Source: Gautieria morchelliformis (Eukaryota > Basidiomycota > Agaricomycetes > Gomphales > Gomphaceae). From it: a stretch of 64,000 nucleotides of DNA. The notes beneath the pieces are model-generated. The model was given only the letters and a program-made list of their open reading frames with translations, made no database searches and had not been told where the DNA came from. Of this stretch, positions 11,932 through 23,931 are shown one piece after another. The stretch lies in contig WHVA01000320.1 of assembly GCA_015179125.1 (NCBI GenBank), forward strand, positions 62,001 to 126,000, in the 5' to 3' direction. A program made the position numbers and the translations under genes. The stretch's first letter is position 1. Each line of letters starts with the position of its first letter.

Positions 11932-12658
11932 ATGTCACGCCAGCTTTCCGTGACAATTTTAACTCAGTCCTCAGAGTCAATGGGCACATCAGTACAAGAT
12001 ACACCACTTTCCACGAAAGCCGAACCGGGTACGTTGGAGGATGTCGACCTTATTTGGGGCGATGTTGATGATATACCGAATCGGGAGTGGTCGAAGCTGG
12101 ATGTCGATTTTACGAATGTGAGGCTCGTTTCTCACATATCCTGCTTGGGTCGCCAGTACGGACTCACCACAGGCTGGATATCGTGAAGGAATCACGGCTG
12201 GAAAGGAGTCTGCATTACAAGAAGGCTTCGATGATGGTTTTGCGCGAGTTGGAGCGCCCTTAGGCAGAGAAATCGGATTGCTGCGGGGAGCTGCCAATGC
12301 CGCTATGGGATTTCTCTCATCGCGGAAGTCGGACGCAGACCCCGCAATACTCGAACGACACAAAACCGAAGTCTTGGGTGTCATCGGAGGCCTTGGACGC
12401 ATTAACCTGGTGGACTTGGCACCGCCCGATTTACAAGCGCAAGAACACGCTAGGGAACACTTAGATTTGGGCACTTCGACTAATACCTTGGTATCTCCCG
12501 TGGAGAACGCACCTGACGTCCATGTGTCAGACTTTGTGCAGATCGAGCCGCTGGACGGGCGATTGATGGCTAGACCTGCCGTGGAAGAGTTAGATCGACT
12601 TCGTATGCGGCTGTCTAATGTATTGCAAGACATAGGCTTGGATATTCAGTTAATTTGA
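11932..12658 (+). CDS. Yae1-domain protein
   Basis: Exon 1 reads MSRQLSVTILTQSSESMG to DVDDIPNREWSKLDVDFTNV. After an intron from about 12120 to the acceptor near 12169, exon 2 reads GYREGITAGKESALQEGF. It continues with regularly spaced glycines (GFDDGFARVGAPLGREIGLLRG), which is the deca-GX3 pattern of Yae1/Lto1. In yeast, Yae1 with Lto1 acts as an adaptor that brings Rli1/ABCE1 to the cytosolic iron-sulfur machinery. The C-terminal 130 residues are low in recognisable motifs. Stop at 12656-12658. The upstream gene starts on the other strand only 3 bp away. Confidence 0.85.
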
Positions 12659-14592
12659 TTTGGTCAGCTCTATGTCTGCCATCCAACTCTTCTCAATGTA
12701 AGTCCGTACTATTCATAGCTTTATTCACTGAAATACGCGCAACTCTTTCAGACTATAGTTGAAAGTATTAATAATGTGTAATTCAACAGTACAACGTCAA
12801 CCTTGCTTTTAAGAAAAAGGAGATCCGTGAGCAGCATGATACCACGAGCTCTCATACCCTTAAGCTTGGTGGCACCCCTCACCTTGATTTGCAAAGGATA
12901 GCGTAATGGATCAAACTCGTTAGCGATGAATCAGGAAATTCGCTGTCATTCCGTTGAGATTCGAGGGACGCCTAAGGTCCCCGAACGCATAAATGCTGCT
13001 GTCGACGGTAATATTGAGTTCGTTAGAGTATTTCATCAGAATTAATGATCCTCATCGTCTCTCGTTTGATCTTAGAGGCCCCTCAATGCATATAGAGATC
13101 TAAACCTGAAGTACCTACTGGTACTTCTGCCAGGTCGCTCGGCCATGATACTCGCAAGGTGACGAGTACCTTGAAGACTAATAGCACATACATATATCAT
13201 ATATTTGTTGAACTCCTGATGTCGGATGGTGCACCACGGAAACGATACCATGATCACATTTGGTGAACAGGATGGTCTGGGGAAATGACAGTCGCCGGAT
13301 GAAATGGCGGAAGATATCGCTGTGGCGCCGGGAGCGCGCATAGTAATTGTTCGCACTGTGCGAAGCCATGGTCTGGAGGTGTAGACACGAGTTCTTCTCT
13401 TCCACGGTTCTCCTGGTACATTCGAAAATCACATTCATCTCTGCAGGCAATCTCATCGCCCTTGTACAGTTCCACGATGCACAAAAGATCCTAGCTGCTT
13501 CATGACCCCCCGTACTTGGACCCCATCAGGGCACATAAATGAATCGATAGCAGCAAACACGGGGATTTGTGGGGTTTGCCTAAGCGGCAAAATTCATTCA
13601 AGCATAGGATCGGGTTTGGAATAGGGTGCATACGTACCAAGGCTGATGCTGATACTTAGTGTTGCCGCGGCGAGCCATTCTGCATGGTAGCCGGCTCAAT
13701 TTGTGATAGCTTCAAGCCAAGCCGTTTAAAAACTGAAATGATTCTCAGCATGTATTTTCCAGTGTATAGCCAAGCTATCTAGGTGTCATATCTGTAGCCG
13801 GCTCCCAAAACATTGACTCGGCTAATTTGCAGCTCAGGCCGAAACGATGGTGACCGTATATCCGCTGGTGTTCTTCATAGTGTGCTCTTTGATCTGGTCA
13901 GACTCTCCACAAACCTGTCGTTCGGAGTCGCCATGGTATGTGAAGCGCTTGAATTTCGCTGGTGGGGAATTAAGCCGATCACGATTGGTCCGCCTAACGC
14001 CACATGAAAGGGAAATTGTTCACGGACAATAGGGAGTGCGCTGGAACTCTCTGCGCAGCCCAAAACCTTCGTATCGACCGTATCTACACAGGAGTTAGTA
14101 GTCGAATCCTGCCCTAGCTTCCGTGGAGTAGAGCAGCGCACGTGTTGCCAGTTACAAACTCGAAGCAGGCACTGGTGAGTAAAACAAGTGACTCGACCGC
14201 CTTCCCGCCCCTGCCCAGGCCCTCTCTACACAGCGAGTCTTCCGTGGGGCCATGCCAGTGTCAATGGCTCGGGCCGATGGCAGGTGACTTTCAAGCCATT
14301 GAGATCCTCTGAATTCAAATGGTGCTGCATTTACACGCGGCTTCTGTCGAGTTTCGAGGCACGTGTTTGTCCCTGTGGATACTAGCTTGTCGGTCGTTTT
14401 GAGAAATACTTTCTTATTGCGGTTCCCACACGCAGATCTTCACCGCTGAAAACAGGATAGTCATTCGTTCCAACACGTTGGTTGGAAGCTTTCGAATCAA
14501 GTATCGTCGGGTCACCTCGAGTCTGTCGGACCGACCGGCTACTTAGAAGATGCGGCCTTAATGGTGAGAAGAGCTTTCGCTTGCAGCACAGG
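12659..14592. other. Gene-poor interval with an old repeat and weak coding traces
   Basis: No confident gene. On the minus strand 13178-13484 there are overlapping frames (for example GDEIACRDECDFRMYQENRG) that look protein-like, but I cannot assign a family or join exons. The segment 12839-13060 belongs to a repeat listed separately. The rest shows no recognisable feature. Confidence 0.4.
12839..13060. repeat. Dispersed repeat, copy 1 (partner at 18310-18530)
   Basis: Shares blocks with 18310-18530: CTTGGTGGCACCCCTCACC against CTGGTGGCCCCCTCACC, and a block near 12988 whose plus-strand translation is INAAVDGN-x-EF in both copies. The intervening bases are diverged. It may be a decayed gene-family exon or transposon piece; the origin is not recognised. 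Confidence 0.6.
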
Positions 14593-14600
14593 TATATAAA
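14593..14600 (+). promoter_or_regulatory. TATA box of the P450 gene
   Basis: TATATAAA lies 30 bases before the P450 ATG at 14630, giving a very short 5' UTR. Confidence 0.55.
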
Positions 14601-14629
14601 CTACGGGTCAGGTCAGGCAACTGGCAGAC

Positions 14630-17045
14630 ATGATTTCCTCATATTACCTTTCACTCCCAGTGCTCTTGGTATGCCTATGGTTGCGTGGTATTGTACGGCG
14701 ACTCCGTGCGCACTCCATCTCACAGCTGCCGGGACCTCCTCCAGGACCCTGGCTCGTTGGTAATACCGTCTTTCAAAACGCCATTATATTTCATCTCATT
14801 TAGCTCAACAGGTAATCTGCCTGACCTAATTCGACCAGAAAGCGCAGCCGAAGCAGAATTGGCGTGGACTGATAAGTATGGCCCTGCTATGAGAATCAAG
14901 GGGGCTTGGGGCGTCAGTATTTTCACCCTGTTCAGACAATGCCACGCTACCCAGTGATATCGATTGCTACAGACAGACGCGCTGTTTACAGCAGACCCAA
15001 CAGTACGTCTTCTATCGTCGTAGATCTATTTTCGCTTCGTTGAAACAGTCTGCATGGGCAGGCCTTACAATACATCCTAAACACTGCAGGGCACCATTTT
15101 GGCAAAACCCGACAGCATATGGCCACCGTGAGGTTGATTACCGGCGAAGGCCTCATATATGCAGATGGTGCTATATTTTCGGTATACGGAATGATGGTGG
15201 ACTCATCCTTACTTTGGTATACCAGGCCATCAACATACTACGCAGAGGAAGATTATGAGTCCGGGGTTCTCATACGGCGCCTTGAAAGTCTTCCTACCTC
15301 TGTTTCGCTATACTGCCCAGCGGGTTCGTCCAGGTCTCTATCACGCACTTCTGTCTATTCATTATCCTCGAAGACTGTCTCGAAGTGGAAAGAAGGGATG
15401 TCCAAGTCTGGTAGCACATCTATGGTGCTGGATATTCCGAATTGGATGGGCCGTACTACTTTGGATGCCCTCGGTCAAGGTGAGCCTTTGTAGAATTGAA
15501 GATTGAGCCTCCTCTGAACTATACAAGCCGCCTTTGATTATGAATTTGGGGCAATAGATGAGAAGGATAATGAACTTGCGAATGCTTACAGTAATCTCTT
15601 GTAAGGGAATGTCCTCGCTGTTCTGTGCCGTTGATGTTTTCAGCCAGTGCGGATTCATTCTTCAATCGCTCTGATGCGCTCATCGCCTTTGAGGCCCTGT
15701 GGGAATTCATCCCTTTTCAATTGGTAAAAAGGCTCGAAATGTTGCCAACAAAGCAGCTGTCTCGGCTAGGGGAGTACATGAAGGTTGCACGCTCTGTCGC
15801 TAAAAGTATCGTGGACACGCAGACACAGTCACTTTCCATTGGTAAAGACGGCGGTAAAGACATAATGAGTATCCTTAGTGAGTACCCCAATCCATTTCAC
15901 AGTCCAAATCACATCCTAATAGGCCCCTCAGTCAGAGCGAACATGTCCGAGGATTCAAGGACGAAAATGGGAGAGGAGGAGATAATAGCACAGCTAACGT
16001 GGCTACCCATCCTCAATAACTTAACAGGGATTAACTGGTGGAAACCAGGACCCTCATGGTCGCAGGTCATGAAACCACCGCCTCTACTTTGTGCTGGGCT
16101 CTCCACGAACTTGCAATACATCCGGAATTTCAAAGACTAATTCGAGAAGAGATACGGGAAACTCGAGCACGAGCTTCACAACGGGGTGGTGATGGAGAAA
16201 TGACGATCGCTGATTTGGATTCCATGCACAATATGACCGCTCTCATGAAGGTGAGTGGACACGATGGCATGGCGTCAATTTGGGACACTCCACCTTGGTA
16301 ACCAGGAAACCCTGAGATACCATCCCATTCTTACTGTGTTGCATCGTGAAGCGCTGGCCGACGAGATTATCCCGCTTTCGACGCCGCATAAGACGAAAAC
16401 AGGTGAAACTATTACGGCTGTCCCCGTTAGCAAAGGACAGAAGATTACAATGTCCATTGCGGCATACCATAGGCTAGTGGTGTTTCTTACTCGGTTCATC
16501 CTCCAATTACTTTCTCTCAGACTTAAGTCTGTATGGGGCGAAGACGCAGACGTGTGGAGGCCACAGCGTTTTCTGGAGGGTGTCGAGTCCAGTCAGAAGA
16601 ACAGTATCGGTGTGTTCGGCAACATGTACGGACAACGCTGTCAGTGGTTTGAGAGGCTAATGTATCTGCAGCGCGACGTTCAGCAGTGGAACACGAAGCT
16701 GCATCGGGTGTGTGCTTTTCTGATTTCTTGATCACGGAACGGGGGATGACCTTTTAACATCCAGATGGCGCTTCGCGTATGTTTTCCGCTGGGCTCATGA
16801 ATTTCGCTTTCTCATAACGATTCAGAACAATTGAAATACAGGCGATATTAATTGAGCTTCTTGATAACTTCGAATTCTCGTCTTCTCCAGGTAATCCTGA
16901 AATCGTCAAGGGCGCTTCCCTCGTTGTAGTACCGATGTGAGTATAATTCTTAAAATTTCGACCAGAGTAACACAGTATCTCTTTCCGGATAAAGGGCGCT
17001 CCTGGAAGAACGCAACTACCACTTACTGTGACCACTGTCGGTTGA
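14630..17045 (+). CDS. Cytochrome P450 monooxygenase
   Basis: A haem-thiolate monooxygenase of the ER membrane type. MISSYYLSLPVLLVCLWLRG is an N-terminal anchor, followed by the hinge LPGPPPGPWLVGN. Later blocks are MSPGFSYGALKVF (C-helix region, 15255), DIPNWMGRTTLDALG, and the I-helix MVAGHETTASTLCWALHEL (about 16060). Then come ETLRYHPILTVLHREA (K-helix ExxR), DVWRPQRFLEG (PERF region) and the haem loop TFSSGTRSCIG, spliced to GWRFA at about 16710/16765. It ends KGAPGRTQLPLTVTTVG. All catalytic motifs survive once about a dozen short introns are removed. Substrate and CYP family cannot be named from sequence alone; a TIR element sits 45 bp after the stop. Confidence 0.9.
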
Positions 17046-17090
17046 ATAACCACCGAAGCTACTAGACGTGAAGAGTTTTGGCACTGTTCA

Positions 17091-17843
17091 GTAGTGTTTT
17101 CCCGGGCCCGGCTTAGGCCGCGACAAAGCCGGAGCCGAGCCCTTACAGGCCGAGCCGAGCCGGGCCGTAGCCGTCTCCAGGCCGTCCCAAAAAGCCCGGC
17201 TCAGCGGCTCTTGAGCGCCTAGATGGTATGGGTGAAGCCGCCCTAGGCGGCTCGACGGCACCCAGGCACACCGCGCCGGCACCACGCGTGGGAGACTTAG
17301 ATAAGGCGCTTAAAGTTTAAATGAGACGAAAAGAGCGAGACTCGGACAGGTAATGAGGGGGACGCTAAATAGGCTGGAGTGAGTCCACCGCTGAGACACG
17401 TGTGGCGATTCTATGACGCGAACCTTGACGGGTCTAGCGGAACTGCAGCCTGCGGGCGTCAGGGTCAAAGAAGAACGCGGTCTGCTAAGACAAAGGGTAT
17501 GCGTACCCCAGGAAAGAAAGGAGCAGATAGGAGCGAAGAGGAGGGGTTGGAAAAAAAAAAAGGAAGGGGTGGCCCCTAAAGCGTGAATGGGGGACAAGCA
17601 CGACCTGCCGCGCGGTCGAAGCGACGACTAAGCAAGCGGCCTGCAGCGGAATTTGCCTAGTGTAAGAACGTACCTACTTAAACCCCGATTTTTCACCCTC
17701 CAGCGAGCCGGGGCCAAAGCCGAGCCGAGCCGGAGCCGGGCCTGAGCCGTAAAAAAAAGCCCGGCCTGGGTTGAAGCCCGAGCTGTCTCACGCCGAGCCG
17801 TGACCGGGGCTTTTGAGCCCAAGCCGGGCCGGGAAAACACTAC
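17091..17843. mobile_element. 753-bp GC-rich TIR element behind the P450 gene
   Basis: Terminal inverted repeats start GTAGTGTTTTCCCGG and run about 28 bases with few mismatches. TGTTCA occurs directly outside both ends (17085-17090 and 17844-17849), a likely target duplication or part of one. Both subterminal zones are packed with GCCGAGCC/GGCCGGG motifs. The interior has no convincing protein, so it is non-autonomous. The end sequence is somewhat hAT-like, but the family is not certain. Confidence 0.7.
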
Positions 17844-19989
17844 TGTTCATGTGTCACTCTGGTCTTTGGGTCGCGAATTGGGATTATGATGCATGAAATT
17901 GTGATACCACATACGTACATGGATTTGAAGAGTCGATAGAAATCGTTCAGCATATGTATAGAAGCTAGTTCACATCATACATTGTGCATCTGTGTGAAGT
18001 ATCGGAGGGTGCGAGCACATTCCCACTTCAAATATTGTCTCCTCCCGCCGGCAATCTCGGTTTGCATGGGCATGAAACCAACGAACTCTGGCCACTATTC
18101 ATGACATGAGAACTACAAGGCGTTAGACATGAGAAATACAAGATGCTAGACACAGACCGTCATTTTCCCATTGGGACCAACCCTCTGGCAGCTACCAGAG
18201 ACACCCGTCTGGCCGCTATAGGATATAAGAGGAAGGGTCATTGAGCTTCTATCAGCTAATACTCATAAGGCAGCTATAGTTCTGATGCGGGGTTGATTGC
18301 CGTATATACCGCGCGGGCTTAAGCTGTAGGACTCGTCTATGCAAGCCTGGTGGCCCCCTCACCTTGATGAGTCCAACTTGAGGATAATGTGAGGCATCAA
18401 ACTCTGTTGAGAGTCAAGGGATGTGCGCTTGAGGTCGACCCCTGAAAGCATAAATGCTGCTGTCGACGGCAATACTGAGTTCAATGGAGTATTTTTCATC
18501 AGAATTATAGGTTTGATTCGAAGTGCGAAACCGCCTATTTCAGGCTCTTGGAAAATAAGGTACGTCACCCCGCCTCCCTATGATAATTTCTTTCCACACG
18601 ACTGGCGAGTAAACCATAAGCCCGACTAGTGCTGGGCTACGCAAATATGCAACAATGACTGAGGAAGGTGAAAACAATGTAGATGACCTGCCAACACTTC
18701 TAGTCATCAGAGACATAGACAAATGGTCCACTCAAAACCATCTCCGTCGCCTGCCTGAACATCGGATCGAGCTCCTCAAATACGAAAGGATTCTTCTCCA
18801 GGCTCTCTTTGTCATCTGCTCTATCCAGCACAAATACAAACTGCCGCTTACCCCCCTCCAATCAATGTTCCAGATCCCACCCTTATATACGCCTCACGCG
18901 GAATGGTATCCACCGTGAGTGTGAGGAGGTGATCCATCGCTGGCGAATTAGGCCTTGCATCAAAATGTGATGCAACTTTTATACTGTCGAATTCGTAGCC
19001 TTTGAAATAGTTGTATTTATTTCTCATTGCTTGGCAGTAGAATTTGAGAAGTCAGCACAGGTCATCAATGCAAAAATCACTCTCACTTGATGGCTGAGAA
19101 AACAATTTAGGGTGGCACTAAGGTGATTGCCATGTGAGGGACATTCCACTAGACAATGAAAATCATGTAGTGCAACAACTCACAATGGAGGACTTCAATG
19201 TGAAACGTAGCGGATCCAGGAATCAGCCACAAGAAACAATCTTCCCACGCTCACCAATCATGCCAAAAATGGTAACTTGATAAGATGAGATAAGGACTTT
19301 GTGTCTTAACCGTGACTCCTTATAACCCATCATAGTTTTTTGGGCCACCAAATCATCATTTTGCACCAAAAGTTGTTTACTCTCATAACCCATAACTGTT
19401 AGGAAAAGTACGAGTGTCAAGTAGTTCAGCATAGTCCGAAGCCTATCTAGGAAGTGGTTCGTGCTCGCATTCTTACTCATTCTGAGACATGTGTATTTGT
19501 ATGAGCGTATGTACAATAGTGTAGTCTTCCCAGTGTGTCTTTCGCTGCCACTGGGAAGTGAGTACCTAACCTGTATAACGAGATCAAAGCTAACTAGCTT
19601 GTAGCTTACAATTGTCTTTAGGTTATGGGCCCCGGCGGTGCAGCCTAGTGATACCATGGCTGACACTACCTTAGGCTCAGAGCACAAGGAAGTAGAAGAC
19701 GACGAAGTCATTGACCTTGCCACACCCATCCTAGCACCAGGGAACAAAGACACCTTTGACCACGTGTCACTGAGCGTGGATGAAGCAGATGAACAGGATG
19801 GGGTCAAGTTGTGATCCCCATCCTGATCTCCCCTGCCCCTTGACAAGGGCAAAGATTGAGCCAAATCGCTTTTAACCAATGATGAAGGCTCAGCATCTGA
19901 CTGGACATTGCGACAAGTGAAGAACCACAATGCAGCCCCCTGGCCGAAGGATCAGATAACTGCTGTTCCTCCTAAGGAAAAACATCAAA
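17844..19989. other. Unassigned interval before the first LINE fragment
   Basis: It includes the second copy of the 12.9-kb repeat (about 18310-18530) and a short tandem of a 26-base unit near 18100-18150. On the plus strand a possible coding trace at 19650-19815 (VIDLATPILAPGNKDTFDHV) may be an ORF1-like remnant of the following LINE, which is unproven. No intact gene is seen. Confidence 0.4.
18310..18530. repeat. Dispersed repeat, copy 2 (partner at 12839-13060)
   Basis: Homologous to 12839-13060 over several blocks, including the GCTGCTGTCGACGG core. See copy 1. Confidence 0.6.
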
Positions 19990-21190
19990 AATGATGAGCA
20001 CCTGGTGGCAGTCAGGTGCCAATGTACTACCGATCAAGTTGCTTATGCTCTATGTCTGCTACAGGGCTGCCACCCGTATGGTCACACTACCCGCAACCCA
20101 CCTGCTAGCCAAGCCTGTCAAGTCCTGCGCCAACAGACTCGTCCGCTGCCACCCCTCACCCATCCATCACCTACTGCACACCTTCAGCTTGAAACCAGGC
20201 GACTTCGAGACGATTACGCCGGCACTACAGATGCCCAACTGAACCCCCCTCTTCACCACTGAGATCGCAGAGTCGAGGGAAGAATCAAAGGAGGCCAATC
20301 TAGCGGACGAGTCCAACGCGAAAGTATACATGGACAGGTCAGGGGCCAACGATATCGCAGGGGCAGCGGCGGTCATGTACAGAGGAGGTAGATGCACCAA
20401 CACGTTAAGGTACTGCCTGGGCCCACTGACCAAACACATGCATATGAGGCAGAAACTGTGGGAGTGGCCCTTGCACTGGAACTCCTGTCGCGCGAAAGGG
20501 GCATTGGCAAGGCCACGGTCCTGCTGGACAATCAAGCGGTGAAACCAGACACCGAAAGACCAGCCTAAAAATCGCCTGGATCTCGGGCCACAATGATGTG
20601 CGTGGCAATGAGGAGGCGGATGCAGAGGCGAGGAAAGCAGTTAAGGATGGTAGCAGTCAGACAAGTGGGCTGCCAGTATTTCTCAGTGAGGGGCCCCTAC
20701 CGTGCAGCGTCACCGCTGCATGCCAACATTTCAGATCAAATGTACGGGACTTATGGAGAGCAAAATGGGCTACGTCACCGTGACGCACCCGCCTAGCACC
20801 GATATATGACAGCCTCCCGTCTAAAACCTTACCAGGGACACAGCTGGACTCACAAGAGCACAAACCAGCCTCATCACACAGCTGCGCACGACACACATCC
20901 CACTCAACAAACACCTCTACCGTATCAAGAGGGTGCCGACACCTATCTGCCCAGCCTGCACCGGGGCCGAGGAGTCGATCCATCACTACTTATTCGACTG
21001 CAGGGCTCACGAGCACATGAGAATAGCCCTGATAAGGAAACTAGGTCGCAGGTCAAAGTCACTGCGAGACCTGCTAGGTAGCCAGAAAGCTATGCTGGCG
21101 ACGCTGGCGTATGTAGCGGCCACCAAGAGGCTGAAATCACTATTCGGTGGTGTAACCCCTCTTCCTCCTACGCAGAGCAGATCATAGGAG
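19990..21190 (+). pseudogene. LINE (non-LTR retrotransposon) 3' coding remnant: RT tail, RNase H, zinc motif
   Basis: The first part (20000-20240) reads VLPIKLL, CYRAATRMVTLP and KSCANRLVR, typical of the end of a fungal LINE reverse transcriptase. An RNase H domain follows (VYMDRSGANDIAGAAAVMY; WISGHNDVRGNEEADAEARK), with the usual G of the DGSG motif changed to R. A terminal zinc-type motif CPACTGAEESIHHYLFDC lies near 20945. At least four frame changes and stops separate these pieces, so it is dead. The 5' two thirds of the element are missing. Confidence 0.85.
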
Positions 21191-21260
21191 TTGCCATAGA
21201 CAGACTGAGCATACATGGCAATACGACGAGTGACACCGGCCACAAGGGCCCCAGGCACTT

Positions 21261-22331
21261 TTGGATTAAGATGTGAAGTAGTGCCTTTAACAAATAAATG
21301 CTATTGCTTAGCGGTTGGGACCGCTATGTTCGTCCTTCCTCTGTGTGCTGACTAAGCCCTTCGAGTCCGTTACTGATGGATGAAGGTCACGTGACCGCAT
21401 CGACAGGAAAATGGTGTCGATCTAAGGGATAACCAAGTTAAAAAGCGTTCGCTTTTGAGGTAGTATAGAGTAAACAGTAATAGTAAACCCTCAACGAAGA
21501 ATTGGAGTAAACTATAAAGATTTAAGTCCTGTAGCTATCAAACAAGACTACAGTGATTTCAGGGGGTGAAACAGTTGATTCTGGATAATTTCGTCCATAC
21601 ATTTGTAGTAGCTATTTATACTATATTAGGGGTAACTACTGGTGTTCGAGATAGTGAGTGGATGGGTTGAAAAACTACTTGTAACTAAAGGGGTGACTAA
21701 TTATAGTCGTAAAATCATGGGGTGATGGAGATAGTATCAGGATTATTTAGACTTTGGAATAGAGATCTGTAATTAGCATACAAAGCCCCTGTCCACATGG
21801 TGTCAAGATAATAATCAGCTGGTCGTGTCATGGAGTTCAATAGAAAAAAGAAATCAAATCTGCCCTGCCTAGCATAAATGCTAGGCTTGGTGATGGGGCC
21901 ACTATCTCCATGCCTTTTCTGTGGGGCAGCTAATTGAGTACATGTATTGTGGATGACATTCTCAAGTCACTCCACAATACCCAGTGCTCCTGCACAGTCT
22001 GCATCTCTCTGCGGCGTTTGGTGCCCGCACCTCCTCGGTGCCTGTCGACGTCATGGTCGATGCCATCACTCGATATGTGCGCTGTCTCTGATCGGCCACA
22101 CGTGGTCGATGCCCGTATCCCTGTATCTTATCAAATCTGTGGATAAGATAGCTATTCATGATGTCGCATGTCTGTCGTCTGTGCCAACATCCGTCATAAG
22201 TGTCGTTTCTGTCTCTTTTGATCTTTTTGTTTGTTTTCTTTTATTAGTTTCTTTTGTACATAGATAACTTGAAATGGAATAGTTGCGTCTATCATAACAT
22301 GCACACCATATGACTAACCCACACCCATGTT
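21261..22331 (+). repeat. LINE-associated 1.07-kb unit, copy A
   Basis: It starts TTTTGGATTAAG, 70 bases after the LINE zinc-motif frame. It is repeated directly in 22332-23300 with matching order of blocks (GTGTGCTGACTAAGCC, GGTGTCGATC, CATACAAAGCCCCTGTCCACATG, the short CTGCCTAGCATAAATGCTAGGC hairpin zone, and CTGCGGCGTTTGGTGCCCGCACC). No protein is recognised. It is most likely untranslated 3' sequence of the LINE or an inserted tandem. Confidence 0.75.
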
Positions 22332-23300
22332 TTGGATTAAGGTGTTAATTAGTGCCTTTAAACGAATAGAATATATTGTTCAGTGACTGGAACCACTATG
22401 TTCGCCCTTCTTCTGTGTGCTGACTAAGCCTTTCGAGGCGCGTCCAGCACTGATGAATGAGATTCACGTGACTGTGTCGACAGAAGAACGGTGTCGATCC
22501 AAGGGATAGTCAAATCAAAAGTGTTCGCTTTTAAGGTAGTGTAGAGTAAACCGTGATAGTAGACCCTCGAGGAAGATTTGGAATAAACTATCAAGATCTG
22601 AGCTCTGTAGCTATCAAACAAGACTACAGCAATTTCAGGAGGCAGAATAATCGATTCTGGATGATTTTGTTCGTACATTTGTACTAGCTACTTATACTAT
22701 GTTAATAGTAACTACTAGTGTTCAAGATATTGGATGGATGGGTCGAAAAGCTACTTGTAACTAAGGGGTGACTAATTTATAGTCATAAAGTCATGGGGTG
22801 ATGGGGATGGTGTTGGGATTGTCTGCACTTTGGAATAGAGATCTGTACCTAGTATACAAAGCCCCTGTCCACATGATATTAAGATAGTAATCAGTCAGAC
22901 GTGTCATGGGATTCAAATAGAAAAATGGAGCTGAGTTTACCCTGCCCAGCATATATGCTGGGCTTGGAGATGGGGCCGCTGTCTCTGTGCCTTTTCTGTG
23001 GGGCAGCTGATTGAATATGTATACTGCAGGTGACTTTCTCAGGTCGCTCCACAGCATCCTGTACTCCTGCGCAGTCTATTGTTCTCTGCGGCGTTTGGTG
23101 CCCGCACCCCGGTGTAATATAGCATGTCATAAATTCATGTGATTGTCGTCTGCGCCGACATCTATCATGAATGTAATTTCTGTTTCTTTTGATTTTTTTT
23201 TTTGATTTTCTTTCTTTCTTTATTAGTTTCTTTTATATATAGATGATTTGAAATAGGATAGTTGTGTCTATCACAACACCATGCCCATAAACCCAACCCT
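22332..23300 (+). repeat. LINE-associated 1.07-kb unit, copy B
   Basis: Second direct copy of 21261-22331, about 100 bases shorter and moderately diverged, with the same block order and the same AT/TTTCTTT-rich end. The two copies are head to tail without a spacer. Confidence 0.75.
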
Positions 23301-23752
23301 TACGACCAGGACTCGCGCACCAACAAAAGCCAGACTCCACGCAGCGAGGCAGAGACGGACGACTCGCAGGCGGCTCCTCAAGACCATCAAACACCACCAG
23401 GCGATGCTCCCCCGGACCTCTACCTATGACTGCGACACTCCTTTTTGTTGTGCCAGCCTGCTCCGGTGGCCGAGCACTTACAAGGCCAGACCTACACACA
23501 CGACACCAACGAAAGGAGAGAGCCAATACCTTATCTCACCAATGACGCGGGGTGACAAACACCTCCAAGGGAGGTGGGCCGGCGGGGGGGAAGGACCCGT
23601 CGTCAGTGCAGTCACCGGCGTGAGAGCGCAGGGTGCCGGGAGACCCAGGGAGCGAGGGGAAAGGCTCGTGCACACTATAGGTAGAAACAGTACAACGACC
23701 ACCATAGGCAATGCCTGAGGTTGAATAAAATGATGAGAAAAAAAAAAAAAAA
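23301..23752 (+). mobile_element. LINE 3' terminus with hairpin and poly(A)
   Basis: The G-rich stretch and the terminal block ending ATAGGCAATGCCT...AATAAAATGATGAG run into 15 A residues (23738-23752). The same terminal block occurs at 31674-31870. A small hairpin, AGGC-AAT-GCCT (23706-23716), sits just before the tail. Confidence 0.75.
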
Positions 23753-23931
23753 CATACTTACAATGCAACCTTGCGCCTGGCATCCCTCCCACCCAACCCT
23801 CCACTGCACTGATGACTGAAGAGGGCTGCAAGATACGTATGGAGGCATAGATCACCCCTCCATGAACTGCTCCATGCTCACAGCCTGGAGCCTGGGACTA
23901 TCCAAGTCATCTGGCCAATGACGCATGATGC

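Noticed and set aside
13178-13484. Overlapping minus-strand frames that might be a gene
   Set aside because: No family match, no consistent exon chain, and three competing frames of similar length; mentioned only as a trace.
17310-17597. Open frames inside the GC-rich TIR element
   Set aside because: Short, compositionally biased and overlapping on both strands; no transposase motif.
19223-19930. 235-codon open frame on the minus strand
   Set aside because: Low-complexity Ser/Thr start and no recognisable domain; the plus strand has a more protein-like trace, so it is probably a chance antisense frame.
23281-23718. 145-codon Arg/Thr-rich open frame
   Set aside because: Lies in LINE 3' sequence, is basic low-complexity, and the other LINE tail does not conserve it.
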